From the NCBI RefSeq assembly GCF_900105415.1, contig NZ_FNSM01000001.1, positions 1,984,001 through 2,048,000 on the forward strand: a stretch of 64,000 bases of DNA, given 5' to 3'. The notes beneath the pieces are model-generated. The model did not search any database, was not told the DNA's origin, and saw only the letters and a list, made by a program, of their open reading frames with translations. Source of the DNA: Streptomyces sp. TLI_105 (GTDB lineage Bacteria; Actinomycetota; Actinomycetes; Streptomycetales; Streptomycetaceae). Made by a program: the position numbers and the translations under genes. Below are positions 8,095-18,400 of this stretch, in pieces; the stretch's first letter is position 1, and each line of letters opens with the position of its first letter.

Positions 8095-10602
8095 TCAGGT
8101 GACCCACTGGGCCACGCCGATCAGCACGATCGCCACGACCAGCCCCCCGATCAGGAAGGCGGCCCGGCGCAGGAAACGGCGGGTGTAGCCGTTGCCGGGG
8201 TCGTCCGGGTCGGCGAGCGCGGGACTCGGGGGGGCCGGGCGGGGCGCGGTGCGCGGCAGGCCGTACGCCTCCTTCAGGAGCGTCAGCCAGACCGCGTCCG
8301 GCAGGCCCGGGCTCTCCCCGTCGACGATCAGCCAGAACGCCTCCCGGGCGGACGGCTCCGGGCTCGTACGGAGCCGCGACAGCAGCTCGGCGACCGTGCC
8401 GACCGGGGCGTCGCCGCCGCCGAGCAGGGGGCGGACCGCCCAGCGGTGCAGCTCGGCGGCGTTGGCCGCGCGCTGCTCCTCCGGCGGCTCGGAGGGATCC
8501 TCCCGCGCGGTGGGCGGCGGGACGGCCCACAGCTCCCGGGCGATCGCCACCTCGCAGAGTTCCCGGCGCATCGGATGGCCCCAGGACGGCAGGCGCTGGG
8601 CGATCTCCCGGAGCAGGACGGTGACGACGGCGTACGCCTGGGGCCGGCGCAGCGCGTCCAGGAGCTCGCGGCTGCCGCCCTTCACGACGAGCTCCCGCGC
8701 CTCCTCCACGCTCCGCACGGTCGGCAGCTTGTGCACGAGCGAGGTCTCGGCCTCCCGCCCCCGCGGCCGCCGCCGCGCGCCCTTGCCGGGCCCGGTCCAC
8801 TGCGGCCCGACGACCGGCAGCACGGGCCGGGGGTAGGCGACCGGGCGGGGCTCGCCGGCGGGGCGAGGCGGTGCGGGGGCGGAGGGAGGTGCGGGCGGGA
8901 GCGGGGGCTCGGGGGTGTACGCGGGCGCCCGGCCGGGGTCGGACGACGGCTCGGGTACGTGCCCGTCCGGGGCCCACGACGCCCCCCGTCCGTCGTCGGG
9001 GTCCGGACGCCGGTCGGGCGGGACGGAGCGCTCCACCCGCCCCGTCCCGTCGGGCCGGACGGCCGGGCCCGGCCCGGGGACGGCCCGGTACTGCGAGCCC
9101 GACAGATCGGAGTACCCGCCACTCACCGGGTCGGGACGCCGGGGAGCCGACGGGCCCGGGTGCCGGGGGCCCGGGGAATCCGGCTCCCGATCGCCCGGGG
9201 AGCCCTGCTCACGGGAGGCCGGGAAGCCCTGGCCCCGAGGATCCGCCGCGGCCTGGTCCCGACGACCGCCGGCCTCCTCGTACCGAGGGCCCGCCAGGCC
9301 CCCGTCCCGGGGGGCCGGGGCGCCCTGGTCCTGGGTGCCGGGCGCGTTCAGGTCCTGGCGACCCCCGTACCCGGCACCGCGTACGCCCTCGTCCCGGGAG
9401 TCCGGCGGGGTCTGCTCCCGTCGGCCCCCGGCACCCCCGTACCCGGCGTCCCGAGCTCCCCCGTCCCAGGAACCCGGCGGGGTCTGCTCCCCGCGCCCCC
9501 CGTACCCAACGCCCGGCGCGTCCTCGTCCCGAGGGTCCCGCGCGTCCTCGTACCTGGGATGCGGTGCCGTCCGGTCCCGCCGGCCCCCGCCGCCGTACCC
9601 CGAGCCCGGCCCGTCCCCGGCCCAGGGGGTCGGTGTCCCCCGGTCCCGGTCCTCGGGCTCCGGTGGGAGCGGGTTCCTTCGGCGGGAGGCGGACGTGCGG
9701 GGGTCGACGGCGTCCAGGCGGTCGGCGGCCCGGGACGCCGTCTCCAGGAGCGGGCCCCGGTAGGTGGCGGCGGCGGTGCGGAGGGCTCTGCCGATCACGC
9801 GGTCGCGGCCCTTCCCCTCCTCGACCTCCCACAGGTGGTGGCGGACGAGCCGGGCCGCGACCTCCTCCGCCCGGTCGCCGCACCGCTCGCGCGGGTCGAC
9901 GCGGCGCCGCTCGGTGTTGCGGCTCGCCGCGCCGGACCAGCGGCCGACGAACACGAAGCGGAGCGAGGGCAGTTCGGCCGTGTCGTGGGTGGCGAAGGTC
10001 CAGGGTCGTTTGGTGAGCGCGCCGAGCATGCTGTGCAGCCCCCACAGCACGGGGCAGGCGGTGTCGCCCCGTTCGTCGAGGACGGTGAACAGGTCGTCGG
10101 GGTGGCGCAGGAACTCCGCGACCGCGCCGACGAGTTCCTCGGCCGCGTACGGCAGGAGCCGGTCGAGCTCCGTCAGCCCCCCGCGGCTCGCGGCGGGGAC
10201 GAGGGCCTCCGCCGGGACCACCGGCAGCGGCCCCCGCGCCTCGGCGGCGTTCGCGGCGGCGGCGCCGTCCCAGTCCCAGCCGTGGAGCCCGAGGCAGACG
10301 GCGGGGGCGAGGAGGGTGGGCGCGCCGACGAGGGCGTGGCAGAGCACGGACGTCCTGCCGTCGGCGTCCGTGAAGGGCGTACGCCGGATGAGCATCACGT
10401 GGTCGCGCCGCCTCAGCCGGATCAGGGCCGGCCGGGTCTCGTCCCCGCCGGGCCGCAGCACGGGGCCGGAGAGCTGGAAGAGGTTCTCGGTCTCGTCGCG
10501 GGGCCCGGACCAGGCGACGGGCCCGAAGCCGGTGTTGCCGGTGAGGTTCTCGCTGTCCCAGCGGAAGACGATCTGGTCGGCCTCGTTCTCCGTCCGTGTC
10601 AT
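8095..10602 (-). CDS. GTPase-associated protein 1 (GAP1)-like, tail-anchored membrane protein
   Basis: Last gene of the 20-kb operon: 835 residues. Residues 1 to about 330 form a globular region ([20 protein letters not shown] at the start, then [26 protein letters not shown]). About 340-610 is a disordered Gly/Pro/Arg/Asp linker with repeated GYGG and DPR motifs. From about 640 a helical domain begins at [19 protein letters not shown]. The last 25 residues ([20 protein letters not shown]) are one membrane helix. This N-middle-C layout next to a TRAFAC GTPase matches the GAP1 family described in NTPase-centred conflict systems; that assignment is from memory of the family. The ATG at 10602 overlaps the GTPase stop in ATGA. 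Function unknown: probably effector or membrane adaptor for the GTPase. Confidence 0.75.
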   Translation of the reverse strand: MTRTENEADQIVFRWDSENLTGNTGFGPVAWSGPRDETENLFQLSGPVLRPGGDETRPALIRLRRRDHVMLIRRTPFTDADGRTSVLCHALVGAPTLLAPAVCLGLHGWDWDGAAAANAAEARGPLPVVPAEALVPAASRGGLTELDRLLPYAAEELVGAVAEFLRHPDDLFTVLDERGDTACPVLWGLHSMLGALTKRPWTFATHDTAELPSLRFVFVGRWSGAASRNTERRRVDPRERCGDRAEEVAARLVRHHLWEVEEGKGRDRVIGRALRTAAATYRGPLLETASRAADRLDAVDPRTSASRRRNPLPPEPEDRDRGTPTPWAGDGPGSGYGGGGRRDRTAPHPRYEDARDPRDEDAPGVGYGGRGEQTPPGSWDGGARDAGYGGAGGRREQTPPDSRDEGVRGAGYGGRQDLNAPGTQDQGAPAPRDGGLAGPRYEEAGGRRDQAAADPRGQGFPASREQGSPGDREPDSPGPRHPGPSAPRRPDPVSGGYSDLSGSQYRAVPGPGPAVRPDGTGRVERSVPPDRRPDPDDGRGASWAPDGHVPEPSSDPGRAPAYTPEPPLPPAPPSAPAPPRPAGEPRPVAYPRPVLPVVGPQWTGPGKGARRRPRGREAETSLVHKLPTVRSVEEARELVVKGGSRELLDALRRPQAYAVVTVLLREIAQRLPSWGHPMRRELCEVAIARELWAVPPPTAREDPSEPPEEQRAANAAELHRWAVRPLLGGGDAPVGTVAELLSRLRTSPEPSAREAFWLIVDGESPGLPDAVWLTLLKEAYGLPRTAPRPAPPSPALADPDDPGNGYTRRFLRRAAFLIGGLVVAIVLIGVAQWVT

Positions 10603-12878
10603 CGGACGATCCCCTCCATAGGTTCCGCCCCGGGCAACAGCCCGCACAGGGCGAAGAGCGACAGCAGCGGCGCGAGGACCCGGCGCGGCCGGGCCCCGTG
10701 CGGGAATCGGTCGCCGCGCGCCTGCCCGCCGGTCGCGGCGACGAAGTGCAGGGTGCAGTCGGCGCAGTCGTCGAAGGGCTTGAGCCAGGCGGCGCTGGCG
10801 TGGTGGGCGAGGAAGGCGTACGCGTCCCGGCTCTCCTCGCGGAGCGCGGCGGGGTCGTGGCGGCCGGGCAGCGCCCGGCCGAGCCAGCGGTCGACGACGG
10901 GTTCGAAGCGGACGAGGTCGCTCTTGTTGACGGCGAGCGCGGCGGGCGCGGCGACGAGTCCGCCGTGCTGCCGGGGGATGCGGTTGAGCACGGTGGTGAA
11001 GGCCTCGTCGCCGAGGTCGCGCCGCCGCAGCCCGCTCTGTTCGCGCACCGGGTCGAGTCCGGGCAGCCGGAGGGCGCGCAGCGGGTCCAGGACGAAGACG
11101 AAGGCGTCGACGCCCATGAGGAAGCGGCCGACCTCCCCGTCCTGTGCGAGGTCCTCGCCGGCGAGGTCGAAGAAGACGACGGGGCGGGGTGGCGCGCCGC
11201 CCGCCGAGACGAGCAGGCCGTCGGCGAACCGCGCGAAGGTCTGCTGCCCGGTACGGCCGAGCTGCCGCCCCTGTTGGAGGCTCTGGACCCGTTCGCGCAG
11301 ATAGGTGCGGTGCGCTTCGGGGTTGAGGGGCCGGCATTTGAGTCCGTACGGTTCGAGGCCGCCGAGTTCGACCTCGCCGAGCATGGCGGCGAGGAGGTGG
11401 GTCTTGCCGACGGAGGAGCTGCCGACGAGGGCGACGGAGAGCGGTTCGCCGTTGGTGAGGTAGGGGACGGGCAGTTCGTGCTCCTCGTCGCCGTCCACGG
11501 TGTGCGGGCACAGGTGGTAGGCCTTGCGCAGGGCGTCCGCGACGTGGCCGGGGCGGCGTTCGGCGCTGAGGTCGAGCGGGATCCGGTTGCCCTTGGCGTC
11601 GATGGTGACGAGCAGCCGTTCGTCGTACTCGACGGGGAGCAGGCAGTGCGGGCACATGCGGCCGCGCGGCGGCGGGGGCGGCGCCGGTTCGGGCGTCACG
11701 GCGGGGCCGTCGGGCCGGAGGGCGTCGCCTCCTCCGCCGAAGATCCGGTCGCGGAGGGAGGGGCGTGCCGGTCGCGGCGGGGCCGGGGGCGGTTCCTCGG
11801 CGTCCGGAGGGAGCGGGGCGCTGCCGGAGGCCGCGCGTTTCCTGGCGATCTGGTGGTCGTACTCGGTGCGCCACCGGTCGAGCGGGTCGGCCGCCCCGAC
11901 GCCGGTGGCGAGCGGGTCGGGGACGTGGAGGAGTCGCATGAGTTCGGTCGGCCTGGGCCGGTCCGCCGCGCGCGCGGCGAAGAGTCCGCTCTGTCCGAGG
12001 GCGGCGAGGCGCCGGTAGTCGGCGAGGTCGGCCGGGGGGCCCTCGCCGCGGTCGGGGCGGCCGGTGAGGAGGTAGTAGGCGAGTTCGGCGACGGACCACA
12101 GGTCGTCGCGCGGGTCGGCGACGCCCCGGCCCGCGCGCTGTTCGGGCGAGGCCCAGGGGGCGCCGCCGAAGGGTTCGCGGGCCTCCCCGGCGCGCTGCGC
12201 GGCGTACGGTTCGCAGAGCCGGACCCGGGCACCGTCCCACCGGACGGTGTCGGGCGCGATGGCCCGGTGCACGAGGTCGGCCTCGTCCAGGAGCCGTACG
12301 GCCATGGCGAGTTGGCCGGTGATGCGCTCCTGGTCCTCGGCGCCGAGCCGCCCGGCCCACTCGGTCAGCGGGCGTCCGGTCGGCGGCCGGTACAGCACGA
12401 AGGGCTCGGCGGCGGTCAGGTCGAATCCGACGATCCTGGCGAAGACCGCGCCGAACTTCGCGCCGCCGTAGCGGCGATCGAGGGCGACGGCGGCCGCCGT
12501 CTCCCGTTCGAGGAGGGCGTAGGCGTGCGGGTCGCCCTGCGCGGACGACGCCAGCCGGTACTGGAGGACGTGCGCGCCCGCGCCCAGGGTCGCCCGGCGC
12601 GCGAGGACGCCGGGACGGCCGGGCGGCCGGTGGTCCTCGCCGTAGCGCACGGCGAAGCGCACCGGCGCCTCGCGGGGGGTGAGGAACTCCAGCTCCTGGT
12701 AGTACGGATGGGAGGGCGGGGTCGGCTCGCTCAGGTGGTCGGGGTGGTCCGGCCCGAGCGGCTGGTTCGGGTCGCCCGGGTGGTCCTGGCCCGTCGGACG
12801 GGTCGGTCCCGTCGGGCGGTTCGGATCGCTCGGGTGATTCGGGTGGTTCGGGTGGTTCGGGTGGTTCGGGTCGGTCAC
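10599..12878 (-). CDS. Pseudokinase / Zn-ribbon / TRAFAC-type GTPase fusion
   Basis: A 759-residue three-part protein. After an Asn-His-Pro repeat tail, residues about 65-330 have a protein-kinase fold. The catalytic loop reads HRAIAPDT where HRD..N is expected, DFG is replaced by CEP, but the activation-segment end APWASPEQ and subdomain IX DLWSVAELAYYLLTG are kept, so it is a pseudokinase. CPHC near 407 and CPH near 450 suggest a zinc ribbon. Then comes a GTPase: P-loop VGSSSVGKTHLL near 485, Walker B/G3 FFDLAGED near 572, and G4 NKSD near 652. The GTG at 12878 overlaps the upstream stop (GTGA), and GGGAG lies seven bases before it. It probably acts as the switch of the system, with the downstream GAP1-like protein as partner. 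Nucleotide specificity and trigger are not known. Confidence 0.82.
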   Translation of the reverse strand: MTDPNHPNHPNHPNHPSDPNRPTGPTRPTGQDHPGDPNQPLGPDHPDHLSEPTPPSHPYYQELEFLTPREAPVRFAVRYGEDHRPPGRPGVLARRATLGAGAHVLQYRLASSAQGDPHAYALLERETAAAVALDRRYGGAKFGAVFARIVGFDLTAAEPFVLYRPPTGRPLTEWAGRLGAEDQERITGQLAMAVRLLDEADLVHRAIAPDTVRWDGARVRLCEPYAAQRAGEAREPFGGAPWASPEQRAGRGVADPRDDLWSVAELAYYLLTGRPDRGEGPPADLADYRRLAALGQSGLFAARAADRPRPTELMRLLHVPDPLATGVGAADPLDRWRTEYDHQIARKRAASGSAPLPPDAEEPPPAPPRPARPSLRDRIFGGGGDALRPDGPAVTPEPAPPPPPRGRMCPHCLLPVEYDERLLVTIDAKGNRIPLDLSAERRPGHVADALRKAYHLCPHTVDGDEEHELPVPYLTNGEPLSVALVGSSSVGKTHLLAAMLGEVELGGLEPYGLKCRPLNPEAHRTYLRERVQSLQQGRQLGRTGQQTFARFADGLLVSAGGAPPRPVVFFDLAGEDLAQDGEVGRFLMGVDAFVFVLDPLRALRLPGLDPVREQSGLRRRDLGDEAFTTVLNRIPRQHGGLVAAPAALAVNKSDLVRFEPVVDRWLGRALPGRHDPAALREESRDAYAFLAHHASAAWLKPFDDCADCTLHFVAATGGQARGDRFPHGARPRRVLAPLLSLFALCGLLPGAEPMEGIVR
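12836..12878 (-). repeat. 9-bp tandem repeat encoding Asn-His-Pro units
   Basis: Four to five near-identical copies of GGTTCGGGT (plus-strand reading) lie at the 5' end of the GTPase gene and encode an NHPNHPNHP tract just after the start codon. A looser version continues to about 12735 as Asp/Asn/Pro/Gly-rich coding sequence. The frame is kept, so copy-number change would only lengthen the disordered tail. Confidence 0.8.
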
Positions 12879-15439
12879 GGTTCTCCCGCCTCCTCGGCGC
12901 GGACGGTGTGCACGACGTCCGCGCGCAGCGGTACGAGACGGAGGATGCCGGCGTGCCGTCCCGCGCCGGTCCACACCACGTCCTCGGCGGTGCCCCGCCA
13001 GATGTCGTCCCCGGCGGCGCCGCGCCGCATCGCCTCGGGCACGAAGCGGACCTGACGGGCGGCGAGCGGATCGTGGGAGAGCAGCCGCAGGTGCTCGGGG
13101 CCGCACAGCGCGACCGTACGGCCGGGATCGTCCTCCTCCGCCAGGAGCAGCCGGGCCACCGCGTCGGCGGCGACGCCGGTGAGACGGGCCGCGTCGGGCC
13201 GGTCGGAACGGTCGGTGAACACCGCGAGGGAGGTGAGCGCGTCGGGGTCGCGGAGGCCCTCGTACCGCGGCGGCGGCGAGGCGGCCACGTCCCGCTCCAG
13301 ACGGAGCCGGGTCTCGTCCAGGAGCTCGGAGAGCCGCTGCTCGTGACCGGCGCGCGCGAGGGCGCCGGGATCGCGCTCGATGCCCGCCCAGCACCGGTCG
13401 AGGATCAGGACGGTCCCGGCGACCAGGTCGCCGACCAGGGTGTCGACGAGCGCGGGGCCCCCGTCCCCGTACCGCCGCTCCAGCCAGCCGGGCGCGGGGC
13501 CGGACAGGGGTCCGTCGACGGAGCTCCCGGCGTCCCGGTCGGGCGAGCCGTACCGGGACGGGGACGGGGGTTCGGGAGCGGCGGGCCCGGCCGGCTCCCC
13601 GGCCGGGTCGGACCAGAGGTCGTCCTCCGCGCCGTCCCCCCAGGCCTCCGTCCCCTCCCCCCAGTCGTCCCCGTCGTCCCGCCAGTCCTCCCAGCTCCAG
13701 GACGCCGCCCCGGTCTCCCGGGCCGGCGGCGGCTCGGCCTCCGGCCGGTCGCCCTTCCGCACCGCGTGCGGCTGCCCGTGCGCGTCTGCGGTCTCCGCGA
13801 GCCCCCGCAGCAGCCCGGCGACGGCTCCCGCCCCGGCCGAACAGTGGTGCCGCACCTCGGCGAAGAGCCAGTCGTGCACGGCGGTCGTGACCACCAGCTC
13901 CTGGATCTCCCGCAGGATCCGCCAGGCCTCCTCCGGGTCCGCGCGCGCCCACCACTCGTCCACGGCCCGGGTCCAGTCGCGCAGCGCGAGCAGCACGACG
14001 GCCGCCACGGACACGGTCGTCGCCACCGCCGGTGCCCAGACGGGCAGGTCCAGGAACGCGCCGAGGCCCGCCCCGACGAGACCGCCGAGCAGCCCGCCGA
14101 AGAGCCGGGGCGCCGCGCCCGTGGCACCGCCGCCGTCGATCCGCCCGTCGGGCGAACGGTTGGGCCTGCGCCGCAGCATCAGGTGCGCGAGCCCGGCGGC
14201 GAGGACGCCGACGGCCGGACCGATGACCCAGCCGAGCACCGGCCAGAGGCCGGCGAGCAGCGCGAGGAGCCCGGTGACGGCGAAGGCCACGGGGCGCGAA
14301 CCGCCCGCCGTGAAGGGGTACCGGGCGCCGAGCCGTCGCAGCCGCTCGGGACCGCAGATCGCGTCGAGCCGGGCGAGGCGGGCCGCGCTGCCCACGGGTG
14401 CGGTGCGCGCGGACAGCGCGGACAGCCGGGCCGCCACGGACCGCAGCGGCAGCCCCTTGCCGATCAGGTCGTGGGTGAGGTCGCGCAGCGCCGGGACGAT
14501 CCCGGCCCGGGAGATCTCCCGCGGCAGCTCCGGCAGTTCGACGCCCCGCTCGCGCAGCACCCCCCGGTGCTCGGCGGTGAGCCGGGTGCCCCCCGCCGCG
14601 CCGAACGCGTCCGCGACGGCGGTACGGAACCGGTCCAGCTCCTCCGTCACCCGCTCCAGGTCCGCCGGCAGGTCGACGCTCCGGCCGGCCCCGGTGAGGA
14701 GACCGGCCGGACCCCGGACCCGGTGGTAGCCCTCGACGGCCTCGCCGACCGCCGCGTCGCAGGCGGCGAGCCTGGCTCCCGCCCGGCCCTGGGGCGGCAG
14801 CCACCGGTGCCCGGACAGGGAGCGCGGCACGCCCTCGTCGAGGAGGAGCGCGAGAGCGCCGGGCACCTGCTCGGCGGAGATGCTCCCGGCCGGGACGTCC
14901 GGTCCGGCAAGCCCCTCCACGGCCTGCCGCCAGGCCCGCGCCCTGGCCTCCTCGGTGAGGTCGTGCTCCAGGACCCGCACGGCGGGCACGGCGACGCCGT
15001 GCACCACCTCGCCCAGTGCGCGCAGGACGGCGTCGAAGACCTCCGGCGTGGACAGGACGTCGACGAGGGGGCGCAGCACGGCCTCGCCCGGCACGCCGTC
15101 CTCCGTGGAGTCGAAGACCCACAGGACGCCGGCGGCGGGCGGGCGGAGGGTGAGGGAGCGGCTCAGGGTCCGTTCGCCCCGGGCGCCGACCGCCAGGCAG
15201 ACGACGTGCGCGGGCCCGTAGGAGGAGAGGCGCTCGTAGAGCAGCTGGTGGGCGACGAGCCGGTCGGCCTCGTCGACGACGAGGAAGCGCCGCTCGCCGC
15301 CGGGCTGCGGGACGTCCAGGGCCGCGCGGACGGCGGCCTCGGCGTCGTACGCCCCCGCGGGCGGCGTGCGCAGGTCGAGGCAGACGGCGTGGCCCGGCAG
15401 CGGCCGTTCGGGGAGGACGGGAAGGACTCGTGGGCTCAC
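12875..15439 (-). CDS. Unrecognised operon protein with four central transmembrane helices
   Basis: 854 residues, not assigned to a family. The N-terminus (1-250) is a mixed alpha/beta region with FLVVDEADRLVAHQLLYERL near 55 and VLWVFDSTEDGVPGEAV near 105. These resemble strand-plus-acidic motifs of P-loop proteins, but I see no Walker A loop. Residues about 386-430 and 443-485 each form a helical hairpin (FAVTGLLALLAGLWPVLGWV; APAVATTVSVAAVVLLAL), giving four membrane segments. A long acidic, Trp/Asp-rich linker (WSWEDWRDDGDDWGEG, near 595) follows, then a C-terminal domain from about 660 (VDTLVGDLVAGTVLILDRCW). Both ends overlap neighbours: GTGA with the tubulin-like gene at 15436-15439 and with the GTPase gene at 12875-12878. 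It is clearly an integral member of the operon, likely linking cytosolic GTPase parts to the membrane. Confidence 0.7.
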   Translation of the reverse strand: MSPRVLPVLPERPLPGHAVCLDLRTPPAGAYDAEAAVRAALDVPQPGGERRFLVVDEADRLVAHQLLYERLSSYGPAHVVCLAVGARGERTLSRSLTLRPPAAGVLWVFDSTEDGVPGEAVLRPLVDVLSTPEVFDAVLRALGEVVHGVAVPAVRVLEHDLTEEARARAWRQAVEGLAGPDVPAGSISAEQVPGALALLLDEGVPRSLSGHRWLPPQGRAGARLAACDAAVGEAVEGYHRVRGPAGLLTGAGRSVDLPADLERVTEELDRFRTAVADAFGAAGGTRLTAEHRGVLRERGVELPELPREISRAGIVPALRDLTHDLIGKGLPLRSVAARLSALSARTAPVGSAARLARLDAICGPERLRRLGARYPFTAGGSRPVAFAVTGLLALLAGLWPVLGWVIGPAVGVLAAGLAHLMLRRRPNRSPDGRIDGGGATGAAPRLFGGLLGGLVGAGLGAFLDLPVWAPAVATTVSVAAVVLLALRDWTRAVDEWWARADPEEAWRILREIQELVVTTAVHDWLFAEVRHHCSAGAGAVAGLLRGLAETADAHGQPHAVRKGDRPEAEPPPARETGAASWSWEDWRDDGDDWGEGTEAWGDGAEDDLWSDPAGEPAGPAAPEPPSPSRYGSPDRDAGSSVDGPLSGPAPGWLERRYGDGGPALVDTLVGDLVAGTVLILDRCWAGIERDPGALARAGHEQRLSELLDETRLRLERDVAASPPPRYEGLRDPDALTSLAVFTDRSDRPDAARLTGVAADAVARLLLAEEDDPGRTVALCGPEHLRLLSHDPLAARQVRFVPEAMRRGAAGDDIWRGTAEDVVWTGAGRHAGILRLVPLRADVVHTVRAEEAGEP

Positions 15440-18400
15440 TCCGCCTCACCGGCCCGGTCGCGGTGGTACGGCTCGTCGTCGTCGGCCTCGAAGTCCGGGC
15501 CGTAGTCCTCCTCGTACACGGGCCCGAAGTCCGGTTCGGGCTCCAGCTCCCACTCCCCCTCGTAGACGGACGCCCCCGAGGAGGCGGGCCGGTGCGCGTA
15601 CCCGGCCCGGGGATCCCGCTGAGCACCGTCGTCGTACCCGACACGGTCGTCGTGGCCAACACGGTCGGCGTACCCGGCACGGTCGGCGTACCCGACACGG
15701 TCGTCGTACCCGACACGGTCGTCGTGGCCGGCACCGTCGTCGTACCGGCGCCAGGACTCGTACCCGTCGTCGTACCGGGGCCGGGGTTCGGGCCCGGAGC
15801 GGGGCTTGTGCCCGGCCTCGGTCTCGGGCGCGGGGCGGGGTCCGTACGGGGGTCGGGGGCCGTACCCGGTCGTCTCCTCGTACCTGGTGCGCGGTCCGTG
15901 CCCCTGGCGCGGCTCGGGGGCGGTGCGCGGATCGGGCTCCTGGCGGGCCCTCGGGAAGGGGCCGGGTCGCCTGTCCTGCGGGCGGCCCGGGGCCTGTCCC
16001 TGGCCCCGGCCCTGGCGCGGGGCGTGGCGTTCGTGCAGGGCGCGGAGGCTCGCGCGGGTCGCGCGGGCCGCGCTCGGGAAGCGCATGTCGAGGGCGCCCG
16101 GGTAGGTGACCTCCCAGAAGTGGCGGAGCGGGGCCAGCCATTCGCTGTCCGCCGGGCCGTACTCGGCGGCGATCTCGTCGATCAGGCGGAGCTGGCGCGG
16201 GGCGATGTTCTCGACGAAGTGGGTGAAGAGCCGGGAAGGAGGCGCCGGGACCTGGGCGAGGCCCTTGGGCAGGGCGCGCATGAGCCGTTCGCAGAACTGC
16301 TCGATGATCTGCCCCTCGTCGAGCAGCGCCGAGCGTTCGTACGCGCGCAGCAGCCCCGCCCAGCTGGAGAGCGAGCCGTCGAAGCCCTCCAGGCGCAGCG
16401 ACATGGTCGCGGACTCGCCGTCCTGGAGGCTGATCCGGACGAGGTGGGGCGAGTCGGCCGGGCCCTCGGCGGCGATGTGGCCGTTCCACATCGCGCAGAG
16501 CAGCCGGTGGAGGATGCGCTGCCGGTCCGGTTCGGTGGAGACGAGCCAGTCGTCCTGATAGCCGAGCCGCTGGCGCCAGTGCAGGAAGTCGTCCTCGCCG
16601 CCGGAGTCGCGGGCCTCGGACCAGAGGCTGAGGACGCTGCGGACCTCGGAGATGTCGGTGAGGTTCATGCCGCTGCGGAAGAAGACGACGGTGATGGAGT
16701 CGGTGTCGACGGCCCGGCACTCGGGGAACACCCGGGCGGGCAGGTTGAGTTCCTGCGAGAGGAAGCCGGCGGCCCGGCCGTCCGACTCGCTCGCCGGGTG
16801 CACGATGAGGATCTTGAGCGGGCCGCTGCCGTCGGGGATGAAGCCGACGGGGAGGAGCCCGGCGAGCCGGGCGCGGAACTGGTCGAGCCAGCGCGGGTCG
16901 ACCTTCGCCTCGGCGGTCTCGTCGCCCGCGGCGGCCCGCAGCAGCAGCTCCATGGAGGGCAGCAGGGGGCGGGCGAAGACGTCCTCGTTGGCCTCGCCGA
17001 AGAGGCGCTTGACCCGCCGCTCGACGACCTGCTTGATCTCCTTCACGGCCGCCCCGGAGGAGCGGCGGACCGCGTCGAGGGCGCGCCGCCAGTCGTCGGG
17101 CCCGACGAGCCGGTCGAGGAGGGTCGCGGCGTCGGTGGTCTCGGGGAGGCCCTCGCTCTGGGCGAGCCGGTCGACGACGTCGTCGTAGAAGGCGCGCAGG
17201 GTGTTCTGCGGGGGCAGCAGGTAGGCGATGCCGGCGCGGTCGTCGCGGTAGAGCTCGCGACGGCTGTCGGCGAAGGACTTCGCCTCGTCCTGTTCGTGGG
17301 CGCGGAGCACCTTGGTGAGTTCGGCGACCTCGTTGGTGACGCGGTTGAGGGAGGGCCGCCACTGGGCCTCGCCGGCCTGCCAGCCGCGGTGCCAGAGGAC
17401 GCGGGCGCGCCACTGGTACCAGGCCTGCTGCGCGGCGAGCGTGTCCTGGACGTCGGGGTCGGTCCACCGGGCCGGTACGACTCCGCCGACGCTGCGCTTG
17501 ATGTGGGGGATGTTGGGGGCGGCGGTCTGGACGTTCGGGGGTCGTTCGGGGTCGTTGCGCCGGTTGTCGAGCATGCCGGTGAAGCCTTCCCTGGCCACCC
17601 GGTCGGGGTGGCCGGGGAGCCCGGCGAGGACGGTCTCGAGCTGGAACGGGCCGATGCTGCCGAGGAGTTCGCGGGCTCCCGCGCCCGGCCTGAAGTCCTC
17701 GGTGAGGCGCGGGATCTCGCGGGAGAGCTGGACGTCGAGGCGCTGGAGGGAGTCCTCCATGTCGCCCAGCCGCCGCCGGAGCTCCTGGGTGATGTCACGG
17801 CTGCCCCGGGGCAGTTGCTCGGGCAGGGGCACGTCCGGTGCCTCGCGGCTCCACAGGCGGCCGATGCCGGAGCGGGTGAAGAGCTCCCGGACGAGGTCCT
17901 GTCCGTCCCGGGCGGGCCGCCGGGCGCGTTCGGACATGCCGCGGACGGCCTGGGCGAGGAGCCGGGCGGCGACGATCTCGGCGAGGTCGTCGACGGGCAC
18001 GGTGAGGGAGGCGGCGAGGCTGGTGGACATGCCCCGGTAGCCGATGCCGGTACGGGCCGGGGTCGAGCGCTCCACGGCCTTGTTGATGAAGCTGGCGGCG
18101 AAGGACTGGTAGTCGTCCTCCGCGCGGTTCACCCCACCGCTGTCCTCGCCGAGTTCGGTGCCGATCAGCGACATCACCATGGCGGTGATGGAGCGGCGGA
18201 GGTCCTCGGTGCCGATGACGGCCGGCTTGGAGAAGAGGAAGGCGGTCTGCATGGTGGCGGGGCGCAGGGCGACGACCCCGTCGCCCGGGTAGGTGACGCT
18301 GAGCCGGCCGCGCTCCTCGACGTCGCCGACGACGTCGAGGGCCTCGGGCACGTTCTGGTCGTCGACGAGCCGCGAGAGGTCCACGAGGGCGCGGGCGGCG

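Noticed and set aside
11900..12700. Kinase-like domain considered as an active Ser/Thr kinase
   Set aside because: The catalytic Asp and the DFG Asp are both missing.
12878..15734. N-terminal extension that would make the GTPase 1711 residues long
   Set aside because: It runs antisense-frame through the membrane-protein gene; the GTG at 12878 with GGGAG and GTGA overlap is a much better start.
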